Below are positions 18,767 through 27,069 of a DNA stretch of 64,000 nt, one piece after another (the stretch's first letter is position 1; each line of letters begins with the position of its first letter). The notes below the pieces were generated by a model. The model worked only from the letters and a program-made list of their open reading frames with translations, did no database searches and had not been told where the DNA came from. This DNA comes from Bacillota bacterium. GTDB taxonomy: Bacteria > Bacillota > Clostridia > Acetivibrionales > DSM-1351. The position numbers were made by a program, and so were the translations under genes. The stretch lies in assembly GCA_023439045.1 (NCBI GenBank), contig JAEXOY010000018.1:196426-260425 (forward strand). The letters run 5' to 3'.

Positions 18767-19720
18767 ATGAATAAAAAGATAACATTTTCAGAAGTTATGC
18801 GAGCGTATGGTACTATATTTGCGGGGATCGTCATTGTCATAGCATTTAGTATACTGCGTCCTGATGCATTCTTTACTATGGGTAATTTCATTAACATTAC
18901 GCGGCAGATTTCATTGCTTGTAATCATTGGGGTTGGTGCCACACTGGTTATGTCTGTAGAGGAATTCGATTTGTCGATTGGCGCCATTGCAAGCCTTGGC
19001 GGTGTCATAGCAGCAAAGATGGCTGTTGCTGGTTTACCGATGCTGCTGTGTTTTGTCATACCGGTGGCAGTTTGCTTTATAATTGGACTTGTAAACGGTT
19101 GGGTTGTTACCCGGTTTAAGGTACTTTCATTTATTACTACTCTGGCTATGAGCACCATAATTGGAGGTTTTACCTTCTGGTTCACCGGAGGCGCTACAAT
19201 CTTTCAAAATATACCAAATAGCTTCACTTATATAGGCACAAAGAGCTTTTTCAAGCTGCCACTGTTATCTATTATCATGATATTACTATTGGTACTTTTC
19301 TGGTTTATCATGCGGCATACAGTATTTGGCAGAAAGCTATACGCCATTGGTGGTAATGAAGCAGCGTCCCAGGTATCAGGCATTAATGTAAAGAAACATA
19401 AGAATCTAGCATTTGCTCTCTGTGCTGCTCTTGCCGCACTTACCGGTGTGCTTATGGCGTCTCGTTTAGGTTCAGCTCACCCAACCGGAGGAGATGGATT
19501 ATTTTTGCAGTCATATGCTGCCGTGTTTCTTGGCAGAACCGTCTTTAAAGAAGGGGTGCCAAACATCTGGGGTACCTTTGTAGGTGCAGCGATTCTTGGA
19601 ATACTTGCAAATGGACTAACTATCATGCAGGTACCTACTTTCATGCAGGATCTGCTTACCGGCTGTATTATTATTCTGGCAGTAGTTGTCCAGAAGATCG
19701 GACGCGGTGATACAAAATGA
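18767..19720 (+). CDS. Sugar ABC transporter permease (RbsC type)
   Basis: 317 residues, almost all hydrophobic, with roughly ten membrane segments, as in the BPD_transp_2 (branched-chain/ribose permease) family. Characteristic parts are VMSVEEFDLSIGAIASLGG, GLVNGWVVTRFKVLSFITTLA, RKLYAIGGNEAASQVSGINV and GGDGLFLQSYAAVFLGRT. It forms the channel together with the upstream ATPase and binding protein. Its stop codon overlaps the start of the TrpA-like gene by 4 bases (ATGA), indicating translational coupling. Confidence 0.93.
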   Translation: MNKKITFSEVMRAYGTIFAGIVIVIAFSILRPDAFFTMGNFINITRQISLLVIIGVGATLVMSVEEFDLSIGAIASLGGVIAAKMAVAGLPMLLCFVIPVAVCFIIGLVNGWVVTRFKVLSFITTLAMSTIIGGFTFWFTGGATIFQNIPNSFTYIGTKSFFKLPLLSIIMILLLVLFWFIMRHTVFGRKLYAIGGNEAASQVSGINVKKHKNLAFALCAALAALTGVLMASRLGSAHPTGGDGLFLQSYAAVFLGRTVFKEGVPNIWGTFVGAAILGILANGLTIMQVPTFMQDLLTGCIIILAVVVQKIGRGDTK

Positions 19721-20484
19721 TTGGAATAGCATCAAATAGGAACCGTATTGCAGTAGAGAAAGGCAAGCTGACAGTAGGATATTTGTTGGCAAGCTTTCCG
19801 CAGAAGGATAGCTTTCTTGACGTAATATCAGGCTGTGAGTCAGCAGGTCTGGATGTGTTTGAAATTGGATATCCTTCTGATGATCCGGTTGCAGATGGTG
19901 AAATTATAAGACAGGCGCATGGTCTCGTAGACTTATCAGTGCGAGAAGATATTTTGTACTGGAAAAAAATCCGTAATACAGTAAACAAGCCTATCTGGGT
20001 AATGGCTTATAAAAAAAATCTAATCGATTCGGGGTTTTATAAAACCCTTGCGCAGGAAGGTCTGGCAGATGCATTTGTCATACCAGATGCGACTTATGAA
20101 CAGCGACTCGCGCTTCTTTATGAACTGAAACCCCTAGGAGTGGATGTGTTAGGCTTTATTAACCCGGATATGGACAGAGATGAACAGGAAGCCTGTTTTG
20201 AAAATTTTACACTGGTATATCAGCAGCTTTATTCTGGTCCGACAGGATTGACGGTTATAACGAATGATTATGCAGAGTTACTTGCACGAGCACGCATGCA
20301 TAATAATTTATTTGTATTTGCAGGCTTTGGCATTAATACGTGCGAAAGGGCAGAGCAGCTAATTAAAAGTGGTTTTGACGGAGTGATTGTAGGAACGGCA
20401 ATGATGTCAAAGCTTAACACATCACAGCATGAACTGTTTTCTTTTGTAAAAGAACTAGTCGAGGCAGTCAAAAAAGGAAGGTGA
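19717..20484 (+). CDS. TrpA-like (tryptophan synthase alpha family) lyase in a sugar operon
   Basis: 255-residue TIM barrel of the TrpA family. TrpA cleaves indole-3-glycerol phosphate by a retro-aldol reaction to glyceraldehyde 3-phosphate. The catalytic pair is kept at the same numbers as in E. coli TrpA: Glu49 in FEIGYP and Asp60 in DDPVADG. The phosphate-binding C-terminal loops (FAGFGIN, GVIVGTAMM) are also present. There is no trpB or other trp gene; the gene overlaps the permease and lies 5 bases before an FGGY kinase. The reasonable inference is a retro-aldolase that splits the phosphorylated sugar made by the kinase, yielding a triose phosphate. Substrate unknown. An epimerase-like role on the same barrel is a less likely alternative. 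Confidence 0.85.
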   Translation: MIGIASNRNRIAVEKGKLTVGYLLASFPQKDSFLDVISGCESAGLDVFEIGYPSDDPVADGEIIRQAHGLVDLSVREDILYWKKIRNTVNKPIWVMAYKKNLIDSGFYKTLAQEGLADAFVIPDATYEQRLALLYELKPLGVDVLGFINPDMDRDEQEACFENFTLVYQQLYSGPTGLTVITNDYAELLARARMHNNLFVFAGFGINTCERAEQLIKSGFDGVIVGTAMMSKLNTSQHELFSFVKELVEAVKKGR

Positions 20485-20489
20485 AATTA

Positions 20490-21968
20490 ATGCAGTATGT
20501 TGCTACTTTTGATATCGGTACTACAGCGGTAAAAGGGGTATTGATGTCCAGGGACGGCAGAAGTGTCTTGGAAAAGAGTATTACTCTTAAAACATTTTTT
20601 AACGGTGAGTTCAAGGAGCAGTGTCCATTGGACTGGTACGCAGCATTCTGTGACATCTCACATTTATTTTTCAAGCAGGGTATTTCTCCCTCAGAAGTGT
20701 CCGGTATCATTATGAGTGGACAGATGCAGGATCTGATACCAGTTGATGCGGATTTACAGCCCACATACAATGCGATTCTATATTCCGATGGAAGGGCAGG
20801 TCTGCAGGCACAGGAGATTATGGCTGTAGTCGGCTTGGATGAAATAGAAAAAAGTACAGGTAATCATTTTGACGGTTCAATGCCGTTTCCAAAACTACTC
20901 TGGCTTAAGCAGAATGTGCCTGCTACCTATGAGGCTACCAAAAAGATATTAATCAGTTCGAAGGACTATGTCATAACAAGACTTACAGGAGAATTTGCTA
21001 CTGATGTTACCTCCGCATCGACTGCAGGATTGATGGATATACGCAGTAAATGCTGGAACACTAAATGGATGCAAATTGCTGGGCTGGACTGCAATAAATT
21101 GCCTGCTATCCGCTATGCGAATGAAATGGCGGGCACGGTCTCAACGGCTGCTGCCGCAGAGAGCGGCTACATTGCAGGAACACCAGTTTATACAGGCACT
21201 GGTGATGCGGGAGCCACCACTCTGGCGAGTGGCATATCGATGGATGGAGAGTTTAACATTAATTTAGGGACATCGGGATGGATATCATGTGTTTCGGCTG
21301 ATGTCATGAAAAGGCGGGATGTATTTAATCTTGCAGCAATGCCGAGAGATGTATATATAAATGTAGTACCTTTTCTCAACGCGGGGAATGTCCATAAATG
21401 GGTAAGCAGTATACTAGCACCTGATGATTCGGTGATAGGGAAATATCAATATCTTGATAGGCTGCTTGAAGAAAGTGAAGCAGGAAGTCATGGGGTCATG
21501 TTCCTTCCTTATCTTACGGGAGAGCGGTTCCCTGTAATGGATACTGCAATCAAGGGCGGTTATACGGGAATTGTAGCCGGAACAACCAAGCAGGACATGG
21601 CGCGCAGCGCACTGGAAGGGGTTGCGTTTTCCATAAGGCAGGGTATGGAGTCTATAGGAAGTACTCCGAAGAAAATCTCTCTAATTGGCGGCGGTGCACA
21701 AACAACTGTATGGTGTCAGATACTTGCAGATGTACTGGGGTATCCAGTAATTGCATACGGAAATTCTGAGTATCTGCCGGCGGCTGCAATTGCTGCTGCC
21801 GTTCTGATCGCACAAGGTGAGATGCCCGATTATGCTTCGTTTGTCAATGTGCTTCAGGGTCTGGGAGAATGTAATTATTACATGCCAATTCCCGAAAATG
21901 TAATGCTGTATAATGAAATTTACCTGCGTTATCTTAAAGTTTATCCTGCGCTTAGATCCATTTTTTAA
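20490..21968 (+). CDS. FGGY-family carbohydrate kinase (xylulokinase-like)
   Basis: About 492 residues. ATP-dependent sugar kinase with the two-lobed FGGY fold: an N-terminal ATP/sugar segment (TFDIGTTAVKGVLM), IMSGQMQDL, a central YTGTGDAGATTLASG and FNINLGTSGWIS, and the C-terminal nucleotide part (SLIGGGAQTTVWCQILADVLG). The GTG at 20481 directly abuts the AAGGAAGG site, so ATG 20490 is chosen. It is the last gene of the SorC-transporter-TrpA-like operon. It should phosphorylate the imported sugar and so provide both the substrate of the TrpA-like lyase and the inducer of the regulator. Closest in layout to xylulokinases; the sugar is not proven. No terminator hairpin was seen after it. 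Confidence 0.9.
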   Translation: MQYVATFDIGTTAVKGVLMSRDGRSVLEKSITLKTFFNGEFKEQCPLDWYAAFCDISHLFFKQGISPSEVSGIIMSGQMQDLIPVDADLQPTYNAILYSDGRAGLQAQEIMAVVGLDEIEKSTGNHFDGSMPFPKLLWLKQNVPATYEATKKILISSKDYVITRLTGEFATDVTSASTAGLMDIRSKCWNTKWMQIAGLDCNKLPAIRYANEMAGTVSTAAAAESGYIAGTPVYTGTGDAGATTLASGISMDGEFNINLGTSGWISCVSADVMKRRDVFNLAAMPRDVYINVVPFLNAGNVHKWVSSILAPDDSVIGKYQYLDRLLEESEAGSHGVMFLPYLTGERFPVMDTAIKGGYTGIVAGTTKQDMARSALEGVAFSIRQGMESIGSTPKKISLIGGGAQTTVWCQILADVLGYPVIAYGNSEYLPAAAIAAAVLIAQGEMPDYASFVNVLQGLGECNYYMPIPENVMLYNEIYLRYLKVYPALRSIF

Positions 21969-22002
21969 TTAAAAACATTTAATCCCGAAAATCTACTCAA
22001 GC

Positions 22003-22056
22003 CACGTTGAGACGGTGGTTCTGATGACAAGATGTGGTTCGGAGGATAAGAAGTAG
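22003..22056 (+). pseudogene. Orphan copy of the rlmD 3' end (tail B)
   Basis: Eighteen codons, from HVETVVLM to EDKK and the stop, match the end of rlmD (14386-14439) at 51 of 54 bases. The last 39 bases of the unit are identical and identity runs 2 bases past the stop. Nothing of rlmD lies further upstream; the match begins abruptly 34 bases after the kinase stop. As in the other copies, an imperfect palindrome (ACCACAA...TTGTGGT, about 22062-22080) follows. It looks like one junction of an inserted island. Confidence 0.85.
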
Positions 22057-22501
22057 GGTTGGACCACAAGATATTGTGGTTAGCGGGGATGAAATTAGTT
22101 GGGTTTAGGATGAAAGAGATTTTATAGGCGTAAGTTCTTTACTATGCAATGTAGAGTAATCAGTGAGCAAAGGAAGCATGTAATTTAGCTTATCAAGGGC
22201 CTTGATAACAGGTAGGCTGTCAACTGTATACTTGTTGTATTTGGGACTTGAAAAATTAGGTTTTTTAGAATCTAAAGGTATATTTTTGCTATGAACAAAA
22301 GTAATTTATGGTTGCAAAAATAGAATTTGCGCAGGGGTTGTACAAAAGAGTGTAAATACATAAATATTTTATACCTATACTTTAAAATGAGGGTTGCAGA
22401 TATTATGTATACGAGTTAAAATGTCCATAGTTTCCTACTAAAATTTATCACTACAATACTTGACGACAAAAAAGTTATAAGGAACGGAAAAGGGGAATAT
22501 T
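22057..22501. other. Intergenic region with a possible minus-strand remnant
   Basis: No intact gene. A minus-strand frame is open from about 22305 down to a stop at 22105 (about 66 codons) with protein-like composition (for example YNKYTVDSLPVIKALDKL), but it has no usable start and was not recognised. It may be the 3' end of a lost gene. The 200 bases before the SDR gene are AT-rich and should carry its promoter; AAAAGGGG precedes the ATG. Confidence 0.35.
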
Positions 22502-23302
22502 ATGGGAATTTTATTAGGTAAGACAGCAATTATAACAGGTGCAGGCCGTGCTGTTCTGAGTGATGGCCGCTGTGGTTCTATCGGCTATGGAATTGCAACA
22601 GCTTATGCCAAGGAGGGGGCAAATTTGGTCCTCACTGGTCGTAATATGAAAAAATTAGAGGATGCCAAGGAAGAACTTGAGCGACTTTATGGGATTAAGG
22701 TTCTCGTTCTTCAGGCGGATATCAGCGCTGGTGCTGACAACGAAGCTATTACAGTAGAAGTTGTAAAAAAGACCGTAGAAGCTTTTGGGCGTATTGACGT
22801 TTTGGTAAACAATGCCCAAGCCTCTGCCTCCGGTGTTACGCTAGCTGATCACACCACTGAACAATTAGACTTAGCTATTTACTCTGGTCTATATGCTACT
22901 TTCTATTATATGAAAGCTTGCTATCCCTATCTAAAAGAAACCAAGGGTAGTGTCATTAACTTCGCATCAGGAGCAGGCCTGTTTGGCAACTTCGGACAGT
23001 GCTCTTATGCTGCTGCAAAAGAAGGTGTTCGTGGACTGACCCGTGTTGCTGCGACTGAGTGGGGTAAGGATGGTATAAATGTCAACGCCATTTGTCCACT
23101 GGCATGGACCGCTCAACTGGAGCAGTTCAAAAATGTATATCCAGAAGCGTTTGATGCCAACGTTAAGATGCCACCTATGGGCAATTATGGTGATGCTGAA
23201 TATGATATTGGCCGTGCCTGCGTGCAGCTTGCTTCTCCTGACTTCAAGTTTATGAGCGGCGAGACAATCACGCTTGAAGGTGGATTGGGTCTAAGACCGT
23301 AA
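22502..23302 (+). CDS. Short-chain dehydrogenase/reductase (SDR)
   Basis: 266 residues. Classical SDR fold with a slightly extended nucleotide-binding loop (TGAGRAVLSDGRCGSIGYGIA), VLVNNAQASA in place of the usual NNAG, catalytic Ser in NFASGAG, and Tyr/Lys in SYAAAKEG. The C-terminal FMSGETITLEGGLG matches the typical SDR end. It is an NAD(P)-dependent oxidoreductase of unknown substrate. It is monocistronic with its own terminator and flanked by gene remnants, so context gives no hint. It is distinct from the second SDR at 43028. Confidence 0.88.
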   Translation: MGILLGKTAIITGAGRAVLSDGRCGSIGYGIATAYAKEGANLVLTGRNMKKLEDAKEELERLYGIKVLVLQADISAGADNEAITVEVVKKTVEAFGRIDVLVNNAQASASGVTLADHTTEQLDLAIYSGLYATFYYMKACYPYLKETKGSVINFASGAGLFGNFGQCSYAAAKEGVRGLTRVAATEWGKDGINVNAICPLAWTAQLEQFKNVYPEAFDANVKMPPMGNYGDAEYDIGRACVQLASPDFKFMSGETITLEGGLGLRP

Positions 23303-23391
23303 GCTTGACAGAAAAACTTATATTTTCAAATGAGAGTGTCAATTGAAATGACGTTTAGGATGGCTAATTTGCAAATAATTTCCTAAAGTCT

Positions 23392-23437
23392 AAAAAAGCA
23401 ACTTGTAGAATTATTCTATTTATAGTTGCTTTTTTTT
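23392..23437 (+). terminator. Terminator of the SDR gene
   Basis: AAAAAAGCAACT (23392-23403) pairs with AGTTGCTTTTTT (23424-23435), with a 20-base loop and a continued T run. Confidence 0.8.
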
Positions 23438-23689
23438 ATTGCTTATTGAGTATGTTTGAAAAAGAACTGATAGAGTGGTAAAATTGTGTAAAATGTATTG
23501 ATATGGATTATATATATACTATTATTAATTGCGAGAACAAGAAATGAGCAGTATCAGTATGAGGGAATACAGGTTATAGATATAGCTGAATGGTTGAATA
23601 AGCTAAAATAATTGCATAGTATATTTGATTTTGAGAAAAATACCCCCTGGCCAAGGCAGGTAAAAAAGTTGACTTGTTCCCGTCGATTT

Positions 23690-23809
23690 GCCCTGCCATT
23701 AACACTGCGTTTTATTGATTTAAAATATAGTGCAATCGTTTGCTGTGCCGTTGCAACATTTGCGGTAATTCGGGAAGGGCATTTTATACTAACAGGAGAT
23801 GAGAAGTAA
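23690..23809 (+). pseudogene. C-terminal fragment of a CDP-alcohol phosphatidyltransferase
   Basis: The last 39 codons (LPLTLRFIDLKYSA, VATFAVIREGHFI) clearly match the C-terminus of the intact gene at 58759-59250 (LPLTLTFIEMRYSA, VATFAAIQEGHFI). The catalytic N-terminal part is missing. A short in-frame stretch upstream (from 23612) is unrelated. It is one of several fragments here that mirror the 56-59 kb region. The preceding 300 bases (23438-23689) hold no intact gene. Confidence 0.75.
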
Positions 23810-23880
23810 AATGGATAAGATTAAAACTTCGATTCGATAATATAAGTAAACGTTAATTACATTGGAGAAGGAGTGAAATT

Positions 23881-24296
23881 ATGACTACAGATGAGTTGCA
23901 TAATCTAATAAAGGAAGAACAGCCAAATATATGTCAATTTGTAGCATATAGAGATAATGAGAAAGTATATTCTGATTATTGGAATGATTATAAGAAAGAT
24001 GATTGTACGCATATAATGTCTGCTACAAAAAGTATAATCTCTTTACCATTGGAATTGCCTTAGATAAAGGGCAAATAGGAAGTGTTGATGATAAAGTTTT
24101 GGATTATTTTCCTGATTATAAAGTCAAAAGAGGAGAAAAAACGATTTACAATATTACGATAAAACATTTGTTAACCATATATATTAATTCAGAAAAGAGT
24201 ATTGTAATAGCTGTTTCATCATATTTTAAACCCACTATACTTGATAGAGTTGATTTCATTCAAGAAAATATTGAACCTTTTATTAGTGCGATATAA
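23881..24296 (+). pseudogene. Broken serine hydrolase (beta-lactamase class C-like)
   Basis: The first frame (from ATG 23881, good GGAGAAGGAG site) reads as the start of a serine beta-lactamase-like hydrolase and reaches the SxxK motif (IMSATKSII) before running into a stop. Around 24045 the homology continues in another frame (IGIALDKGQIGSVDDKVLDYF, IKHLLT). It then jumps directly to the family's C-terminal end (INSEKSIVIAVSSYF, FIQENIEPFI). So there is one frameshift and a large internal deletion removing most of the catalytic domain. The C-terminal piece is nearly the same as 57646-57788. Confidence 0.8.
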
Positions 24297-24321
24297 ATTC
24301 CAATATGCGGAGGTGGATTGA

Positions 24322-24396
24322 TTGCGTACATATACATCGGATGAATATTACCAGTTAAGCAAAACGCTTCCTCGGGGACAATGTATAAACTGTTGA
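24322..24396 (+). pseudogene. 5' remnant of the 57789-type hypothetical gene
   Basis: A TTG start behind CGGAGGTGGATTGA and the codons RTYTSDEYY match the start of the gene at 57789 (RTYTWDEYY), with very similar DNA including the ribosome site. The frame ends after 24 codons. Together with 24186-24321 it forms a duplicated block shared with 57646-57815. Bases 24397-24540 hold nothing recognised. Confidence 0.75.
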
Positions 24397-24553
24397 ACAA
24401 TATCAAAAAACGTATTATGATATAGCTTGGAATATGTGGTATTTATTACAGTTAAAACTATTGCAAAAACGATTCAATAATAATTCCTTGGACATAAAAT
24501 ATTGATAAGCATAATTTACATATGGATTAAAGAATAGAATAAAGGAGTTGGGT

Positions 24554-25300
24554 ATGAAAGTTGCAATTTGCGATGATGATATAAAGCAGCTTGCTATCAT
24601 AAAAGCCGCAATGAAAAATTATGAGTTGGGGCATAACGAATATACCTACGAAATAGAATGCTTTGACAATCCGCTTGAGTTTATGAAGCGCTCAGAGGAA
24701 ACAGACGGCTATGATATTTTGCTTATGGATATCTGTATGCCTGGTATTTTGGGTACCGATATTGCGAAAGAAATCAGGAGAAAAAAGCAGAGAAGTGAAA
24801 TTGTTTTTTTGACTACAAGTTCAGATTTTGCGGTGGAAGCATTCGCTCTCAAGGCTGCACATTATGTGGTCAAGCCCTTTACGGAAGAGCAATTTACCGA
24901 AGCTCTGGACAGAGCTATGGAAAAATTCATAGGCAAACAAAATAAGAATATTAATATAAAACTTCACAACGGGGACTTGAGGTTTATTGAACTCAATGAA
25001 ATCATGTACGTGGAGAGTTTTCGACATACACAAAGCATATATTTGAAGAGCGGCGAAAGCATTGAGGCAAGGGAGACTCTTACTAAGCTTTCATCTATGT
25101 TTGATGAGGTAGCCAAAGGGCAGTTTATATGTCCATATAAGGGCTTTATTGTCAATCAGAAAAGCATCCGGGGGATTGAACCTGATAAGGTTATTCTAAA
25201 AAACGGCAAGGAAATCCCCATAGTTAAGCGCAATTTTACTGCAATAAAGCAGCAATATTTTAGTTTCATGTTTATAAGGGAGGCTGGTAAACATGGATAA
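24554..25300 (+). CDS. LytTR-family response regulator (AgrA/ComE-like)
   Basis: About 248 residues. Receiver domain at 1-120 with the acidic pair (ICDDD) and the phospho-acceptor Asp in ILLMDICMPG. A LytTR DNA-binding domain follows (about 140-245; VESFRHTQSIYL, FICPYKGFIVNQKSI). Such proteins bind pairs of direct repeats upstream of targets. ATG 24554 is chosen because AAAGGAG (24541-24547) is ideally placed. The kinase gene downstream overlaps by 8 bases. Likely targets are the small Cys-rich protein and the giant surface protein that follow. Confidence 0.92.
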   Translation: MKVAICDDDIKQLAIIKAAMKNYELGHNEYTYEIECFDNPLEFMKRSEETDGYDILLMDICMPGILGTDIAKEIRRKKQRSEIVFLTTSSDFAVEAFALKAAHYVVKPFTEEQFTEALDRAMEKFIGKQNKNINIKLHNGDLRFIELNEIMYVESFRHTQSIYLKSGESIEARETLTKLSSMFDEVAKGQFICPYKGFIVNQKSIRGIEPDKVILKNGKEIPIVKRNFTAIKQQYFSFMFIREAGKHG

Positions 25301-26567
25301 TCTTCTCCTTGCCAATGTTTTGCGAGGTGATGTTTCGATCATTCTTAATACTATACTTATTTGTTCACTTGTTGAATTTAAGTACAGTAAAAAGGTTACA
25401 ATCGCTATTTTAACTGCAGTCTGTGCCTTGATCATCATTTTGAATAACTATCTATATGTTTTTTCTGATTTAACAACTGTGGGCAGATACAGTATTTGCG
25501 TTTGGCTTCTAGTCGGCATAGGTTTGAAATTTCTGAGTACTGACAGTATTATGAAATGGTTATTTAATGTAATTACCTCAATAAATGTTTTATTCTTTAT
25601 AACAGTTATAAGTTATGTTTTATCGCGCTCGCTACCGTATCCTATGTATGCACACACAGCAATTCGCATTGTTCTATATATTATTTTTATCATATTATTT
25701 AGGAAATTTGTGTATCCCCTCTATCGTCAGGTGGCGGATCGATGGAAGCAGTTTTTAGCGGTTACAGTGGGGATAATGCTAAATTTTGCATATATATTAT
25801 TTGCCTCTAAAGATATTGCGGAGACAATTACGCAAAACTTAATAGCTATTCTATTACTATCAGGCTTGATGTTCCTTGTTTACGCAGCGTTGCTATGGTC
25901 GTTTCAGAGCGTCATACAGGAATATAAATTCCGTACCGAAAGAGATCAGGCGAGGTTGCATGATGAACTGCTTTACTCACAGCTTGCGGCACATGAAGAA
26001 TTCTTTGAAGCCTCAAAACGCAACCGTCATGATTTGCGGCATCATAATCAAATTATCATGGAATACCTTAAGTCTGACGATACACAAGGAGCTGAGGAAT
26101 ATTTGCAGCTTTATGATGCAAGCCTCACAGAAACCGCTGCAACAAGCTATTGCAAGAATCACATTGCAAATGCGGTGCTATGTCTGTATGCTCAAAAGGC
26201 TCAAAAGGAAGATATCATCTTCACCGCAAATGCGGACATTCCTCAAGATCTAGCTATGATGCTACCTGAGTTTGGCAGTTTACTTTCCAATATTCTTGAA
26301 AATGCACTAGAAGCCTGTCTAAGGATAAGCACTGATGAGCGCTTTATAACTTTTATAGCCGAAGTTGAAGAGGACAGTTTGAAAATAGAGCTGCATAACT
26401 CAGTAATCGGCAAGGTAGAAATCAGAAACAACCTTCCTGTTTCTACTAAAAAAAATGGTGGTTTAGGTACAAAGAGCGTGCTACACATTGTAGAGAACTA
26501 TCATGGCATGCTTAATTTCCATCAGGAGGGAGACACCTTTATCACCCAAATTATTCTGCCTGCATAG
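25293..26567 (+). CDS. GHKL-type sensor histidine kinase (AgrC-like)
   Basis: 424 residues. The N-terminal 200 residues hold about six membrane segments, followed by a helical linker. The histidine box is NRHDLRHHNQI and the GHKL ATPase part has the N box (ILENALEACL) and G box (KNGGLGTKSV). This architecture is that of the AgrC/ComD peptide-sensing kinases. However, no AgrB-type processing protease or AgrD-type propeptide is present in the window, so the signal is unknown. Translation is coupled to the response regulator by overlap. A strong hairpin follows. Confidence 0.92.
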   Translation: MDNLLLANVLRGDVSIILNTILICSLVEFKYSKKVTIAILTAVCALIIILNNYLYVFSDLTTVGRYSICVWLLVGIGLKFLSTDSIMKWLFNVITSINVLFFITVISYVLSRSLPYPMYAHTAIRIVLYIIFIILFRKFVYPLYRQVADRWKQFLAVTVGIMLNFAYILFASKDIAETITQNLIAILLLSGLMFLVYAALLWSFQSVIQEYKFRTERDQARLHDELLYSQLAAHEEFFEASKRNRHDLRHHNQIIMEYLKSDDTQGAEEYLQLYDASLTETAATSYCKNHIANAVLCLYAQKAQKEDIIFTANADIPQDLAMMLPEFGSLLSNILENALEACLRISTDERFITFIAEVEEDSLKIELHNSVIGKVEIRNNLPVSTKKNGGLGTKSVLHIVENYHGMLNFHQEGDTFITQIILPA

Positions 26568-26580
26568 TTTACATAAGTTT

Positions 26581-26626
26581 AATAGAGCCGTATAAAAACA
26601 GCTTATTGTTTTTATACGGCTCTATT
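26581..26626. terminator. Terminator hairpin after the two-component system
   Basis: A perfect 20-bp inverted repeat (26581-26600 and 26607-26626) with a 6-base loop. Only a short T run follows, but the stem contains T- and A-rich ends and should work in both directions. Confidence 0.78.
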
Positions 26627-26767
26627 TGTGCCTGCACATTTTGCCGTCTTGTGCAGAATTATGTACGTTTTGTGCAAACTACAAAAAAAACGGTCTTTTT
26701 TGCACTATTCTATAGTTAAGAACGAATGAAATATTACTTTAAGGCATTTTGAAAGGAGCTCATGCAT

Positions 26768-26977
26768 ATGCCGCTAAACTGCATTGACCACACAAAGGAA
26801 GTGGAAAAGAGAATATCTGCGATTACAACAAGTCCGAGGGACATCTGTTCCTTTTATAAGCCACGGGATATGTGCCTTGCACCATTGAAGGAGTGCTGGT
26901 ATTGCAGATATGCTTCATTTGACTTTGAGAGTAAAGACCCGGGTAAGGGTGGATTTTGCAAATTTAAAAAGCTTTGA
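26768..26977 (+). CDS. Small cysteine-rich protein of unknown function
   Basis: About 69 residues with several cysteines, including ECWYC and GFCKF, and no signal peptide. The pattern could hold a metal ion, but no known family was recognised. AAAGGAG (26752-26758) fits the ATG at 26768; an ATG at 26762 is too close to it. It lies between the LytTR/GHKL two-component system and the giant SLH protein, all on the plus strand, so it may be regulated with them. Function unknown. Confidence 0.6.
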   Translation: MPLNCIDHTKEVEKRISAITTSPRDICSFYKPRDMCLAPLKECWYCRYASFDFESKDPGKGGFCKFKKL

Positions 26978-27069
26978 TTTTTTGTACAATAAATCATCCA
27001 GATACGGACAGGCTGTAATTTGTGCCTATCAAAGTAACCAAAAAATACATACTTGAAAGGAACAAAATA

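Noticed and set aside
19717..20484. Tryptophan biosynthesis gene trpA
   Set aside because: No trpB or other trp genes are near and the gene is coupled to a sugar permease and kinase; the family name is kept but not the pathway.
24554..26567. Complete agr quorum-sensing locus
   Set aside because: No AgrB-type membrane protease and no AgrD-like propeptide; only regulator and kinase are present.
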